From the NCBI RefSeq assembly GCF_002927635.1, contig NZ_PRDS01000005.1, positions 186,001 to 250,000 of the forward strand: 64,000 nt of DNA. The letters are read 5' to 3'. This stretch comes from Albidovulum inexpectatum. GTDB taxonomy: Bacteria > Pseudomonadota > Alphaproteobacteria > Rhodobacterales > Rhodobacteraceae. Position 1 is the first letter of the stretch, and every line of letters starts with the position of its first letter. Under the pieces are notes generated by a model, which was given only the letters and a program-made list of their open reading frames with translations, ran no database searches and was not told where the DNA came from. A program made the position numbers and the translations under genes. This document shows positions 1 through 7,964 of the stretch, piece after piece.

Positions 1-1
1 A

Positions 2-256
2 GACACGGCCATCTCGCGCAGCAATCATGCAAGCATCGTCTATGACCCCGAAACCCATGAAACGCTTCTGGGCCACGGCGGCAAGGCGAATATCGTTCGG
101 CTGAACGGCAAGCCCCTTGTCAGCACCGAGAAGCTGAAGAACGGCGACATGATCCGTATCGGAGAGACGACGCTGCGCTTCGTTGCCCTGTGCGATGCCG
201 AGTTCAACTGGGCTGGCGAGGACGGCGAGGAGGCCGACGATGTGGAAATCGCCTGA
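2..256 (+). CDS. FHA-domain protein, C-terminal part (5' end outside window)
   Basis: The first 84 codons in frame 2 end at TGA 254-256; the start lies upstream of the window. The peptide carries the second half of a forkhead-associated fold: an SRSNHASIVYD segment (the SxxH phosphothreonine-binding region), then short strands with LNGKPL and LKNGDMIRIGETTLRF, typical of the end of an FHA domain, followed by an acidic tail (EDGEEADD). FHA domains bind phosphothreonine peptides, so the protein probably reads Ser/Thr kinase signalling. It overlaps the PP2C gene start by 17 bases, so the two are translated together. A kinase gene just upstream is expected but cannot be seen. Confidence 0.8.
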   Translation, partial: DTAISRSNHASIVYDPETHETLLGHGGKANIVRLNGKPLVSTEKLKNGDMIRIGETTLRFVALCDAEFNWAGEDGEEADDVEIA

Positions 257-1196
257 GCCGCGTTTCGACGTCGCTTCGGCGATCTGCCAGGGCGGGCGCG
301 ACTATCAGGAAGACGCGATCGTCACGGACTTTCCCGCGGGCACCGATGTCGGTGTCGCCGTGCTCGCCGATGGCATGGGCGGTCATGCGGCGGGGGATGT
401 CGCGTCCAAGATCGTCGTGACCGAAGTCTTCAGCGAACTGAAGTTCGAAAGTGCCAATTTCCAGGAATTGGAAGCCAACATCCCCAACTATCTGACCATG
501 GCCGCGGCCAATGCGAATGCCTCGGTTCGTGACTATGTCAGCGAACACCCCAAGGCGGTAGGGATGGGATCGACCCTTGTCGCCGTGGTGGTGGTGGAAA
601 ACCGTCTGTACTGGATGTCGATCGGCGACTCCCCGCTTTACCTGTTCCGCAATGGCAAGCTGCGGCAGCTGAACGAGGACCATTCCCTTGCGCCGCGCAT
701 CGACGCGATGGTGGCGGCGGGCCTGATGGACCCCGAGGTGGGGCGGAACCATCCCGATCGCAACTGCCTGACCTCGGCGATCATGGGAGACAGGGTCGAA
801 CGGTCGCAATGCCCGCGCGAACCCTTTGTGCTGGAGGTCGGGGATATCGTGATCCTGTCCAGCGATGGTCTTCAATATCTCGAGGAGCAGCGGATCGAGA
901 AGATTCTCAACAAGTATCGTCGCCGGAAAAGCGCAGAGATTGCCGAGCGCCTGCTGGATGCGATCATCGACCTGGCAGATCCCGACCAGGACAATGTATC
1001 TTTTGCCGTGATCAAGCTGAACCACAACAAGCCTGCCGAACGAAAGATGCGTCGCAGGCCAGAGGACGCCGCGGGCGATGATTCGGCTCATGCGACACGC
1101 GTGGTTCCCGTCGACAAGGCAGCTTTCACGCCGACCGAGGCAAAGTCGGGCGGTGACGGCCAACAGCCCTTCAGGCTGATCGCAGGAGGCAAGTGA
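240..1196 (+). CDS. PP2C-family Ser/Thr protein phosphatase
   Basis: A 318-residue metal-dependent (PPM/PP2C) phosphatase. Visible motifs in order: RDYQED near residues 20-25, DGMGGH near 44-49 (metal-binding Asp), GMGSTL near 108, GDS near 129-131, SSDG near 207-210 and DN near 251-252, which complete the two-metal site. The basic, disordered C-terminal ~50 residues lie outside the catalytic fold. ATG 240 is chosen because the open frame further upstream (to 183) lies inside the FHA gene and adds no domain sequence. The gene overlaps the FHA gene and ends three bases before the next start. With the FHA protein it should form the off-switch and reader of a phosphorylation circuit; no transmembrane segment is seen, so it is cytoplasmic. 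Confidence 0.9.
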   Translation: MWKSPEPRFDVASAICQGGRDYQEDAIVTDFPAGTDVGVAVLADGMGGHAAGDVASKIVVTEVFSELKFESANFQELEANIPNYLTMAAANANASVRDYVSEHPKAVGMGSTLVAVVVVENRLYWMSIGDSPLYLFRNGKLRQLNEDHSLAPRIDAMVAAGLMDPEVGRNHPDRNCLTSAIMGDRVERSQCPREPFVLEVGDIVILSSDGLQYLEEQRIEKILNKYRRRKSAEIAERLLDAIIDLADPDQDNVSFAVIKLNHNKPAERKMRRRPEDAAGDDSAHATRVVPVDKAAFTPTEAKSGGDGQQPFRLIAGGK

Positions 1197-1198
1197 CC

Positions 1199-2620
1199 AT
1201 GAAGACGACCGTTCGGCCCGAAATCGTCGACTCGCTGCGTGCTCTGACCGGCAATCTTGATCTGCCGATACATGTCCGCAAATCGGCCGAAGCGTTGCTT
1301 GCGCGTCTGACCCAGCCGGTTCGCGTGACGTTGTTCGGCAAGCGGGGCAGCGGCAAGTCGAGTATCGCGAATCTTCTGTTGGGCCGACAGATCCTGCCGT
1401 CGGAACGGGAACTGCCCACTCTGTTGGTCTCTGGTGCCAAGCGCGAAGAAGTGCGATGCACGCTTGCCGACGGTACGGTTCGAACACTGGCCCGCTTTGA
1501 TCCGGACGCGGTGGCGGCTCTTGCCCCGATCTATGTCGAGATCGACATGGATCTGCCCGCGCTGGCCAGGATCAGCATCCTGGAAATAGTCGCCCCGACC
1601 CCTGCGGATCTCGAGCGCGCCGTTCGCTGGGCCGACAAGCGGACCGACATCGCCATCTGGTGCAGCCAGGTCTTTGACGAGGAAGAGCGCGCTGTCTGGC
1701 AGGGGGCAAGCGACCGACTGAAGGACCATGCGATTCTGGCCGTGACCCGGGCTGATGAAATGGTGTTGTCCGGCACGCTGGAGGCGACGCTGGCAGATCT
1801 GAACGATCGTGCAATCGAGCACTTCAACCATGTCCTGCCGATTGCCACCCCAGACGCTCTGGCGGCGCGGCGGCCTGACGGCAGCGTCGATCGCGACCGT
1901 ATGGCGCGCAGCGGAGGGCGGGCGCTTGTTGCGACGGTCCTTCGCGAGATCGAGCTTGGTCTTCAGATCGCCACGGATCGTGCGGAACTTCTCATCGCGA
2001 AATTTGCGCAAACGGGCCAAACGGGGGCAGAGCTTGCAGAAGATGCGAGCGCCCTGCCCAACGCGGAGCCATCGTCCTTGCATGAGATCGCGGCAGAGAC
2101 TGTTTCGCCAGATGCGCCGCTTGTCCTGACAAAGCGTGTCGAACCATCGGACCCGCCTGTCGAAAATCATCGGACGCCTTCCGCGCCTGTTTCGCCGGGC
2201 GACGCATCTGTTCGAACCGTTCGCCGCCTGCGTCCGGTTGTGGCGCATCGAAGCGAGGATGATGAAGCCACTGTCGAAGCCAGGTCACGCGGCATGTCCG
2301 AGGCCGCGCGCGCGGCACTGGAATTGGCGATCAACCGGCTGGCCCGTCATGGCCGCGAGTTCCAGTCTGCTTCGGGGCAAGCTCAGATCGAACCGGAAAA
2401 GCTGTTGGCCGAAGTCATCGAGTCGGTCGAATGGCTGGCGGAGTATCTTGCCGAGCGGGCAAATGGTGATCCGGCCCTTGCGCGAATCCGGGACGCCGCC
2501 TTTGACGCGGCCGATCTTCTGCAACTGATGCAGATGGAAAATGATGACGAATCGCTGCGGGAATCGCTGGCCATCGTCATTCAGTTGAAGCGCGAGATGG
2601 AGGCGAATCTGGCCGCCTGA
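1199..2620 (+). CDS. Dynamin-like GTPase with degenerate G3 motif
   Basis: A 473-residue P-loop protein. G1 is GKRGSGKSS at residues 47-55 and G4 is TRAD at 183-186. Where the homologous downstream GTPase (4943-5893) has DFPG, this one reads EIVAP (129-133), so the G3 Asp and Gly are missing. Shared segments (NLLLGR, the WC..AVW stretch, VTR.D) show the two are paralogues. The second half is a Pro/Ala-rich linker and a helical C-terminal region (from ~360). AGGAGG at 1184-1189 sits 9 bases before ATG 1199; the in-frame GTG at 1193 is too close to it. The protein may bind nucleotide but hydrolyse poorly, perhaps as the non-catalytic partner of a pair; this is inference. Confidence 0.78.
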   Translation: MKTTVRPEIVDSLRALTGNLDLPIHVRKSAEALLARLTQPVRVTLFGKRGSGKSSIANLLLGRQILPSERELPTLLVSGAKREEVRCTLADGTVRTLARFDPDAVAALAPIYVEIDMDLPALARISILEIVAPTPADLERAVRWADKRTDIAIWCSQVFDEEERAVWQGASDRLKDHAILAVTRADEMVLSGTLEATLADLNDRAIEHFNHVLPIATPDALAARRPDGSVDRDRMARSGGRALVATVLREIELGLQIATDRAELLIAKFAQTGQTGAELAEDASALPNAEPSSLHEIAAETVSPDAPLVLTKRVEPSDPPVENHRTPSAPVSPGDASVRTVRRLRPVVAHRSEDDEATVEARSRGMSEAARAALELAINRLARHGREFQSASGQAQIEPEKLLAEVIESVEWLAEYLAERANGDPALARIRDAAFDAADLLQLMQMENDDESLRESLAIVIQLKREMEANLAA

Positions 2621-2828
2621 AGTGGCCGGATTGCCGCCCGTGCCCCATATTTCGGGCGTCAAATGATTTATGAAATCAATGATTTGCGACAGAATCCGGG
2701 GCACGCGTGCCTTGCCTCATTTTCGCCCCCAAGTGGTGCTTGATTCAATGAGGGTGAAAATCAACACTTCTCCCACCATATTTCGGATCGAATATTTTGC
2801 CGGAACGTTCCAGAGGACCAGGTGATCA
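2621..2828 (+). promoter_or_regulatory. AT-rich intergenic region with two inverted repeats
   Basis: This 208-base gap is the only sizeable break within the GTPase operon. It contains a perfect 6-3-6 dyad (TGATTT-ATG-AAATCA) in an AT-rich patch near 2664-2678. A second, longer imperfect pair follows, CCTCATTTTCGCCC near 2714 and TGAGGGTGAAAAT near 2748, whose arms are complementary except for a few bases. No T-run follows either, so they are not typical terminators. They could be operators for a second promoter in front of the 705-residue dynamin gene, whose start is preceded by an AGGACCAGG ribosome-binding stretch. Confidence 0.35.
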
Positions 2829-4946
2829 ATGAAGAGTGACCGTGCAATCCGTCCAACTGCCGAGGGCCCCACGCCCCCGGATTTCATGCGTCAGGGTCAG
2901 GAGCGGCTTTCCGCACTCAAGGCCGAACTGGACGAGCTTCGCGATACCCTGCTGGACATCGAGGCACTCAGCCCGTCCGGATCCGACAGGCAGATCGAAC
3001 GCCTGGTTGCGGAACTCGACAACTTCGAACCCGCCATCACGATGATCGGCCAGATCAAGTCGGGCAAGACGACGCTAGTGAACGCGATGATTGGTCGCCC
3101 AGGCCTGCTGCCGGCGGATGTGAATCCATGGACTTCGGTCGTGACCTCGCTGCATCTGAATGTGCCGATCGCGCCCGATGCGCCGGTTGCCACCTTCCAG
3201 TTCTTCGACGAAAACGAATGGGATCACCTGGTGACCAATGGCGGCCGCATTGGCGAGCTTTCCATGCGCGCCGGCGCGGATGACGAGGTGCGCAAGCTGC
3301 AAGAGCAGGTCGCGCAGATGCGCGAAAAGACACGGGCCCGGCTTGGGCGGCGGTTCGAGCTGCTGCTGGGTCAGCGCCACGAATACCGCCATGTCGATGA
3401 GGACCTGATCCAGCGCTATGTCTGCCTGGGCGACGACTTTGCCGACGAAGAGATGGACGACAAGCAAGGTCGCTTTGCTGACATCACGCGTTCGGCGGAT
3501 CTTTACCTTTCCGCACCGGCAATTCCGATTCCGCTGTGCATCAAGGATACGCCGGGGGTCAACGATACCTTCCTGATGCGGGAACAGATCACCATCCGGG
3601 CGCTGCGCGACAGCCGCCTTTGCGTCGTGGTGCTGTCGGCCTCGCAGGCCCTGAGCTCGGTCGATATGGGGCTGGTCCGGCTGGTGTCGAACGTCAAGTC
3701 CGATGGTGTCGTGATCTTTGTCAACCGCATCGATGAATTGTCGGACCCTGCCAACCAGATCCCCGAGATCCGCGACAGCATCCTGAAGACGATGGCCCGG
3801 ATGAACGGACCAAAGGATCCCCGGATCATCTTTGGCAGCGCCTATTGGGCGAATGCCGCGCTGGCAGACTCGGTGGGCAATATCGTTGCCGACAGCGCCG
3901 AGGCGTTGAGGAAATGCGCCGATGCGTTGGTCGGCGAAGGGGCGGGCGAACGGACCTCGCGCGGCATGATGTGGCGTCTGTCCGGCATCCCCGAATTGTT
4001 CGAGGTCCTGGGCGACCGGATCGCACGCTCGGCCGGGGCGCGTGTGCTCAACCATGTGCGTCAGCGTGCGGCCAACCATGTTTCGGGGCTGCGCGCTTCG
4101 ACCTCGCTTGCCACGATGCGCATCGACGGCGACAGTGTTCAGGTCATGAGCCCGAATGAGGTGTCGCGCCTGCTTGACGGGATCGAGACCAAGGCCCGCG
4201 CACAGCTGAAAGAGGAACTGGATCGCGTGTTCTCGGCCTTTGCTGCGCGCGTAAACCAATCGCATGCGCGTTTCCTGGAACGCGCACTTGATGCATTGCT
4301 TCAGCACCTGGAAAAGAATGGCGAGGACGCGCCTTGGCAATACAGCCCCGACGGCCTTCGACTGTTGCTTCGCACCAGCTATCAGGTGCTGAGGAAGAAT
4401 CTGTATGCCGCTTGCGGGTCGGTCTATGAGACGGCCGCCCAGGCCGTGACCCAGGCCTATGGCCAGGTCGTATCGGTCGGCGTTCAGGGGTTCTCGGTCC
4501 GACCGCCATTGCCGCCCGAAATGCCCGCGCCGGTTTCGCTGGGCACGACCATTGCGCTCGATCTGCATTCTTCCTGGTGGAAAAGCTGGTGGAAGCGTCG
4601 GCGGGGATATCGGGCCTATGCCAAGGGGTTCTACAGCCTGATCGAAGCCGAGACGGCCCCGATCGTGGCAGAGCTTCGCGACCGTCAGGCCGCCGAAATC
4701 CGCGCTGCTGCCGAGGCGCGGCTGGAAGAATTCCTGGCCGAACAGCGGTCGGTTCTGATGGATGTCGCTGAAAAGGGGCAGGTCGGCATGAACGAGCTTC
4801 AGGAGCTGTTTGGCGTCAGATCGCAGCTTGAACGGGCCGAGGTCCTGGAAATGATCCTTGAGGAACTGTCCGAAGCCATCGCGCAAACCGAAGAGGATGC
4901 GGCGGATGAAGAGGTTGCGATCGCCCGGAAGGGAGCGGCCGCATGA
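2829..4946 (+). CDS. Large bacterial dynamin-family GTPase
   Basis: A 705-residue protein with a full dynamin-type GTPase domain: G1 GQIKSGKTT at 74-82, G3 DTPG at 240-243, G4 NRID at 299-302. An N-terminal helical stretch (20-65) and long C-terminal helices (410-500 and 600-700) match the stalk/bundle architecture of bacterial dynamin-like proteins. A Trp/Lys/Arg cluster, WWKSWWKRRRGY at 583-594, looks like a membrane-insertion paddle or tip. Dynamin-like proteins bind and remodel membranes on GTP binding; the target membrane and trigger are unknown. It overlaps the next GTPase by 4 bases (ATGA). The context of FHA, PP2C and smaller GTPases suggests phosphorylation-controlled assembly. Confidence 0.85.
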   Translation: MKSDRAIRPTAEGPTPPDFMRQGQERLSALKAELDELRDTLLDIEALSPSGSDRQIERLVAELDNFEPAITMIGQIKSGKTTLVNAMIGRPGLLPADVNPWTSVVTSLHLNVPIAPDAPVATFQFFDENEWDHLVTNGGRIGELSMRAGADDEVRKLQEQVAQMREKTRARLGRRFELLLGQRHEYRHVDEDLIQRYVCLGDDFADEEMDDKQGRFADITRSADLYLSAPAIPIPLCIKDTPGVNDTFLMREQITIRALRDSRLCVVVLSASQALSSVDMGLVRLVSNVKSDGVVIFVNRIDELSDPANQIPEIRDSILKTMARMNGPKDPRIIFGSAYWANAALADSVGNIVADSAEALRKCADALVGEGAGERTSRGMMWRLSGIPELFEVLGDRIARSAGARVLNHVRQRAANHVSGLRASTSLATMRIDGDSVQVMSPNEVSRLLDGIETKARAQLKEELDRVFSAFAARVNQSHARFLERALDALLQHLEKNGEDAPWQYSPDGLRLLLRTSYQVLRKNLYAACGSVYETAAQAVTQAYGQVVSVGVQGFSVRPPLPPEMPAPVSLGTTIALDLHSSWWKSWWKRRRGYRAYAKGFYSLIEAETAPIVAELRDRQAAEIRAAAEARLEEFLAEQRSVLMDVAEKGQVGMNELQELFGVRSQLERAEVLEMILEELSEAIAQTEEDAADEEVAIARKGAAA

Positions 4947-5893
4947 CACTGGCGTCTGGCATGTCCCGCAAGCCGCGCATCGGGATCATGGGGGAATTCA
5001 GCGCGGGCAAGAGCACCCTTTCGAACCTGCTTCTTGGGCGGCGGGCCCTGCCTGAAAAGGTGACCGCCACCCGCTTGCCGCCGGTCTGGATCGCCTGGGG
5101 GGACGACCCGGCGCATCGTGTGGATATTCACGGGGACACGCACCCCGTATCGCTGGACTCCCTGGATGACATTCCGCTGGACGAGACGCTGTATGTCCGG
5201 CTTTTCCTGCAGGCAGAGATCCTTGAACATTGCGATCTGATCGATTTTCCCGGCATCTCCGACCCCAACATGGATTCCGAAGTCTGGGAGCGCGTCCTGG
5301 GTGAGGTCGACGGGGTCCTGTGGTGCACACATGCCACGCAGGCCTGGCGTCAGTCCGAAGCCGCTGTCTGGGAAATGGTGCCCGAGGAAGTGCGCGCCAA
5401 CAGCCTGCTGTTGGTTACGCGTTTCGACAAGCTCGTCAGCGAAAGTGACCGCGCCCGTGTCCTACGCCGTGTCGAACGGGAAACGTCGGGCTTGTTCGAA
5501 CGGGTTTGCCCGATTGCGCTGACACAGGCGCTTGAGGCGAGCGAGGGCGACGATTTGTGGGAAAGCTCTGGCGCTCATGGTCTGTATCAGGCATTGGCCG
5601 GGATCGTCGAACGCCTGGCAGGGCAACAGGATGTGTCCCGGCAACCGGCCGCGGGGTCTCCCATCGATCGGATTTCACGTCCAGCGAACGCAACCGCGAC
5701 AGGTGAATCCCATCCCGATGCGCGTGGCCTCGAGTCTCGCCCCGTTGCGCCGCGGCGCGTGATGCCGCGCCGTGTGCGTCCCAAGGGGACCGTCACATCC
5801 CTGCGCCCGAGTGCGGAAGAGGGGCGTGCAATGCGGCAGGCGCTGTCCGTCGTCGCGCGCAGCCGCGAAGACGAAACGACGACATCGGGTTGA
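4943..5893 (+). CDS. P-loop GTPase, dynamin-related (catalytic paralogue)
   Basis: A 316-residue GTPase with intact motifs: G1 GEFSAGKST at 17-25, G3 DFPG at 101-104, G4 TRFD at 159-162. The region after ~215 is Pro/Arg-rich and probably disordered (RRVMPRRVRPKG). It is paralogous to the 1199-2620 protein but keeps the residues for hydrolysis. The start overlaps the stop of the large dynamin gene (ATGA), pointing to coupled translation and a likely shared complex. The order large dynamin plus small GTPase recalls multi-subunit bacterial dynamins such as LeoABC, though I cannot show homology to them. A general Era/dynamin-type GTPase is the safe call. Confidence 0.82.
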   Translation: MTLASGMSRKPRIGIMGEFSAGKSTLSNLLLGRRALPEKVTATRLPPVWIAWGDDPAHRVDIHGDTHPVSLDSLDDIPLDETLYVRLFLQAEILEHCDLIDFPGISDPNMDSEVWERVLGEVDGVLWCTHATQAWRQSEAAVWEMVPEEVRANSLLLVTRFDKLVSESDRARVLRRVERETSGLFERVCPIALTQALEASEGDDLWESSGAHGLYQALAGIVERLAGQQDVSRQPAAGSPIDRISRPANATATGESHPDARGLESRPVAPRRVMPRRVRPKGTVTSLRPSAEEGRAMRQALSVVARSREDETTTSG

Positions 5894-5995
5894 CCCGTGC
5901 AGACCGGGAAAGGGGCATGACCTGTCATGAGCCGCGCCAGACGGACTTTCGCCCCCGATCCATCTGCGCTACCCCAAGGCGCGGAGGTGCACGGG

Positions 5996-6358
5996 ATGGC
6001 GAACAAGGTCGTTGAATATCTGGACGCGCTGGCGGACCGTTTTCCGGGGACCAGTGTCGTTGCCTATGCCGATCTTTCGGCAGGGATGGTGCTGGTCACC
6101 AATTCCGCCTGCGGCATGGACCGCTCGGCCCTGGATCAATTGTGCGAGCAAGCCTGCACCCTGTTGGGCAAGGCGCCTGTACTGGGCGATGCACCGGCCA
6201 GGCGGGCCCTTGTCGGCGATCAGGATGGTATTGCCCTGTTCGTGCGTGCGCAAACGCAGCCTGATGAGGCATTGTTGTGCGTCGCAGAGGGCGCGATCGA
6301 CGTTACGGCCCTGGGCCGCGAAGCGGTGGAATGCCTGGACCGCATAACCAACGAATGA
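5996..6358 (+). CDS. Roadblock/LC7-like small protein
   Basis: About 120 residues from ATG 5996, which has GCGGAGG 8 bases upstream; an earlier in-frame ATG at 5927 would add 23 residues with no obvious fold and a weaker ribosome site. The pattern of an N-terminal helix (VVEYLDALADRFPG), a YADLSAGMVLVTNS strand pair, a helix (LDQLCEQACTLLG) and hydrophobic strands (GIALFVRA, ALLCVAEG) fits the Roadblock/LC7 (profilin-like) fold. In bacteria and archaea these proteins often act with small GTPases, which matches the three GTPase genes upstream. Domain assignment is by pattern only. Confidence 0.6.
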   Translation: MANKVVEYLDALADRFPGTSVVAYADLSAGMVLVTNSACGMDRSALDQLCEQACTLLGKAPVLGDAPARRALVGDQDGIALFVRAQTQPDEALLCVAEGAIDVTALGREAVECLDRITNE

Positions 6359-6398
6359 ACAAAGGCGGCAAAGACCGCGCAAGACAGCAGAGGCAGCC

Positions 6399-7187
6399 AT
6401 GACCGACAACCGAGCAGTCGCAAGAAAATTGTCCATCCTGAGCCGGGAGCGCCCGGTCTTTCGCGGTCGGGCCCGCGTGATATCGAACGGGATCATGCCG
6501 CCGCCCATGCACGCAATCCTGGACGAGATCGATGTGACCGTGATGAAGCGGCGGGTAACGTTTCGCGTCGGCGACAGCGCTGCGACATTCCTGGTTTCCG
6601 GGCGCCGACTGATGGTGTTGGAAGACGCAAGTCCCGATCTGTCGATGCTGACCCCGCTTGTGGGGCAAGAGCTGAGCCATGACGAGGATGACGTCATGGA
6701 AGCCGTCGCCGCGGCACTGATGACTTTTGCGCAGAGCGAGGCCCCTGTTCTGGTCGAGGTCGACCTTCCCAAGGAGGCGGGCGCGACCATGGCAATCGGT
6801 ATCCCGGTGGACCATCTGGCCGAGCTTCTCGAGGTCGATCTGGGGGAAACCTTTGATCCAATGCGCCTGTTCGTCGAACAGGCAGAGCAGAATTTCTCCG
6901 CCTGCCTCTATTTTGCGTCTGGCGTCTGGATCGGAACCAGTGACGACGAGGAATTGCTGGCCCGCCTGCGGACGATTGCCGAGACGCAGTGGGACCGCTT
7001 CCGCGAGGCGATGAACCGGATCGGACGCAGTTCGGACGTTCCGCGGTTGATCGTTCTGGATGGCGTGCTTGAAGGCGATCTATCCGTCACGGCAAGCTGG
7101 TCTCAGGACGAATTCGCCGTTCTGGCTCATTCCGCCGACGAAACCGCAGAGATCCACCGCCTGTGGCGGCGGATCTTCACGCTTTGA
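6399..7187 (+). CDS. Unknown protein, last gene of the dynamin/PP2C operon
   Basis: A 262-residue soluble protein I do not recognise. There is no signal peptide, membrane helix, metal motif or P-loop. The N-terminal ~110 residues are rich in short strands (VTVMKRRVTFRVGDSAATFLVSGRRLMVLED). The rest alternates acidic helices and strands (VLVEVDLPKEAG, ACLYFASGVWIGTSDDEELLARLRTIAE) and ends with WRRIFTL. AGAGGCAGCC precedes ATG 6399. It lies 40 bases after the Roadblock-like gene on the same strand and ends 4 bases before the convergent deoD stop, so it belongs to the upstream operon. It may be an effector or adaptor for the GTPases; there is no direct evidence. Confidence 0.7.
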   Translation: MTDNRAVARKLSILSRERPVFRGRARVISNGIMPPPMHAILDEIDVTVMKRRVTFRVGDSAATFLVSGRRLMVLEDASPDLSMLTPLVGQELSHDEDDVMEAVAAALMTFAQSEAPVLVEVDLPKEAGATMAIGIPVDHLAELLEVDLGETFDPMRLFVEQAEQNFSACLYFASGVWIGTSDDEELLARLRTIAETQWDRFREAMNRIGRSSDVPRLIVLDGVLEGDLSVTASWSQDEFAVLAHSADETAEIHRLWRRIFTL

Positions 7188-7191
7188 TCGT

Positions 7192-7896
7192 TCAGGAAAA
7201 CGCTGCTTCCAGCGCGATCTCGACCATGTCGCCGAAGCTTCGCTCGCGGTCTTCCGAGGGCAGAGCCTCGTGGGTCAGCAAGTGGTCGGAGATCGTCAGA
7301 ACTGCCAGGGCGCGTGCACCATGTCGGGCGGCAACGGTGTAGAGTTCGGCCGTTTCCATTTCCACGCACAGGACACCGTGTCGCGTCATGGTCTCGGTCA
7401 GGTCCGGGCGCTCGTCATAAAAGACGTCCGAGGAATAGATGCCGCCTGCGTGGAATGTTGCGCCACGCGCACGGGCGGCCTGAACGGCTTTCTCCAGTAG
7501 TCCGAAATCGGCAACCGGCGCGAAGTTCAGTTCGCGAAAGATCCCGCGTGAAGGCGTAGAGATCGTCGAAGCCGTCATGGCGATCACGATATCGCGGATC
7601 TTGACGTGATGCTGCATCGCGCCGGCCGAACCGATGCGGATCAGGGTTCGCGCGCCGTAGTCGCGGATCAGTTCATTGGCATAGATCGACAGGCTGGGCA
7701 TCCCCATCCCGGATCCGTGGATCGTGACCCGGTTGCCGCGCCACGTCCCGGTAAAGCCCAGCATACCGCGCACCTGGTTCACGCAGACAGGATTGTCCAG
7801 AAATGTCTCGGCCGCCCATTTCGCGCGATAGGGATCGCCGGGCATCAGGACGGTTTCGGCAATGTCGCCGGGTCTGGCGCCAATATGGATCGACAT
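7192..7896 (-). CDS. deoD: Purine-nucleoside phosphorylase, DeoD type
   Basis: A 234-residue protein, the usual length of hexameric bacterial PNP, which splits purine (deoxy)ribonucleosides with phosphate in the cytoplasm. Recognisable family segments are [10 protein letters not shown] near the N-terminus (phosphate site), [15 protein letters not shown], the substrate-binding VEMETAEL and the late TISDHLL with the catalytic Asp. The 5' neighbour on this strand is ecm, 68 bases away. Its role fits with the nucleoside-type ABC importer encoded at 16915-21560, although the two are not in one operon. Confidence 0.95.
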   Translation of the reverse strand: MSIHIGARPGDIAETVLMPGDPYRAKWAAETFLDNPVCVNQVRGMLGFTGTWRGNRVTIHGSGMGMPSLSIYANELIRDYGARTLIRIGSAGAMQHHVKIRDIVIAMTASTISTPSRGIFRELNFAPVADFGLLEKAVQAARARGATFHAGGIYSSDVFYDERPDLTETMTRHGVLCVEMETAELYTVAARHGARALAVLTISDHLLTHEALPSEDRERSFGDMVEIALEAAFS

Positions 7897-7964
7897 GTCA
7901 TTCCCCCGTGTTCGAATCGGGGGCGACTATGGCACCGCGCGTCCGGGCGCGAAAGGCCGGCGGG

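Noticed and set aside
1-7187. Type VI secretion regulatory module
   Set aside because: FHA and PP2C genes occur in T6SS clusters, but no tss structural gene, ClpV or Hcp is present, and the dynamin GTPases do not belong to that system.
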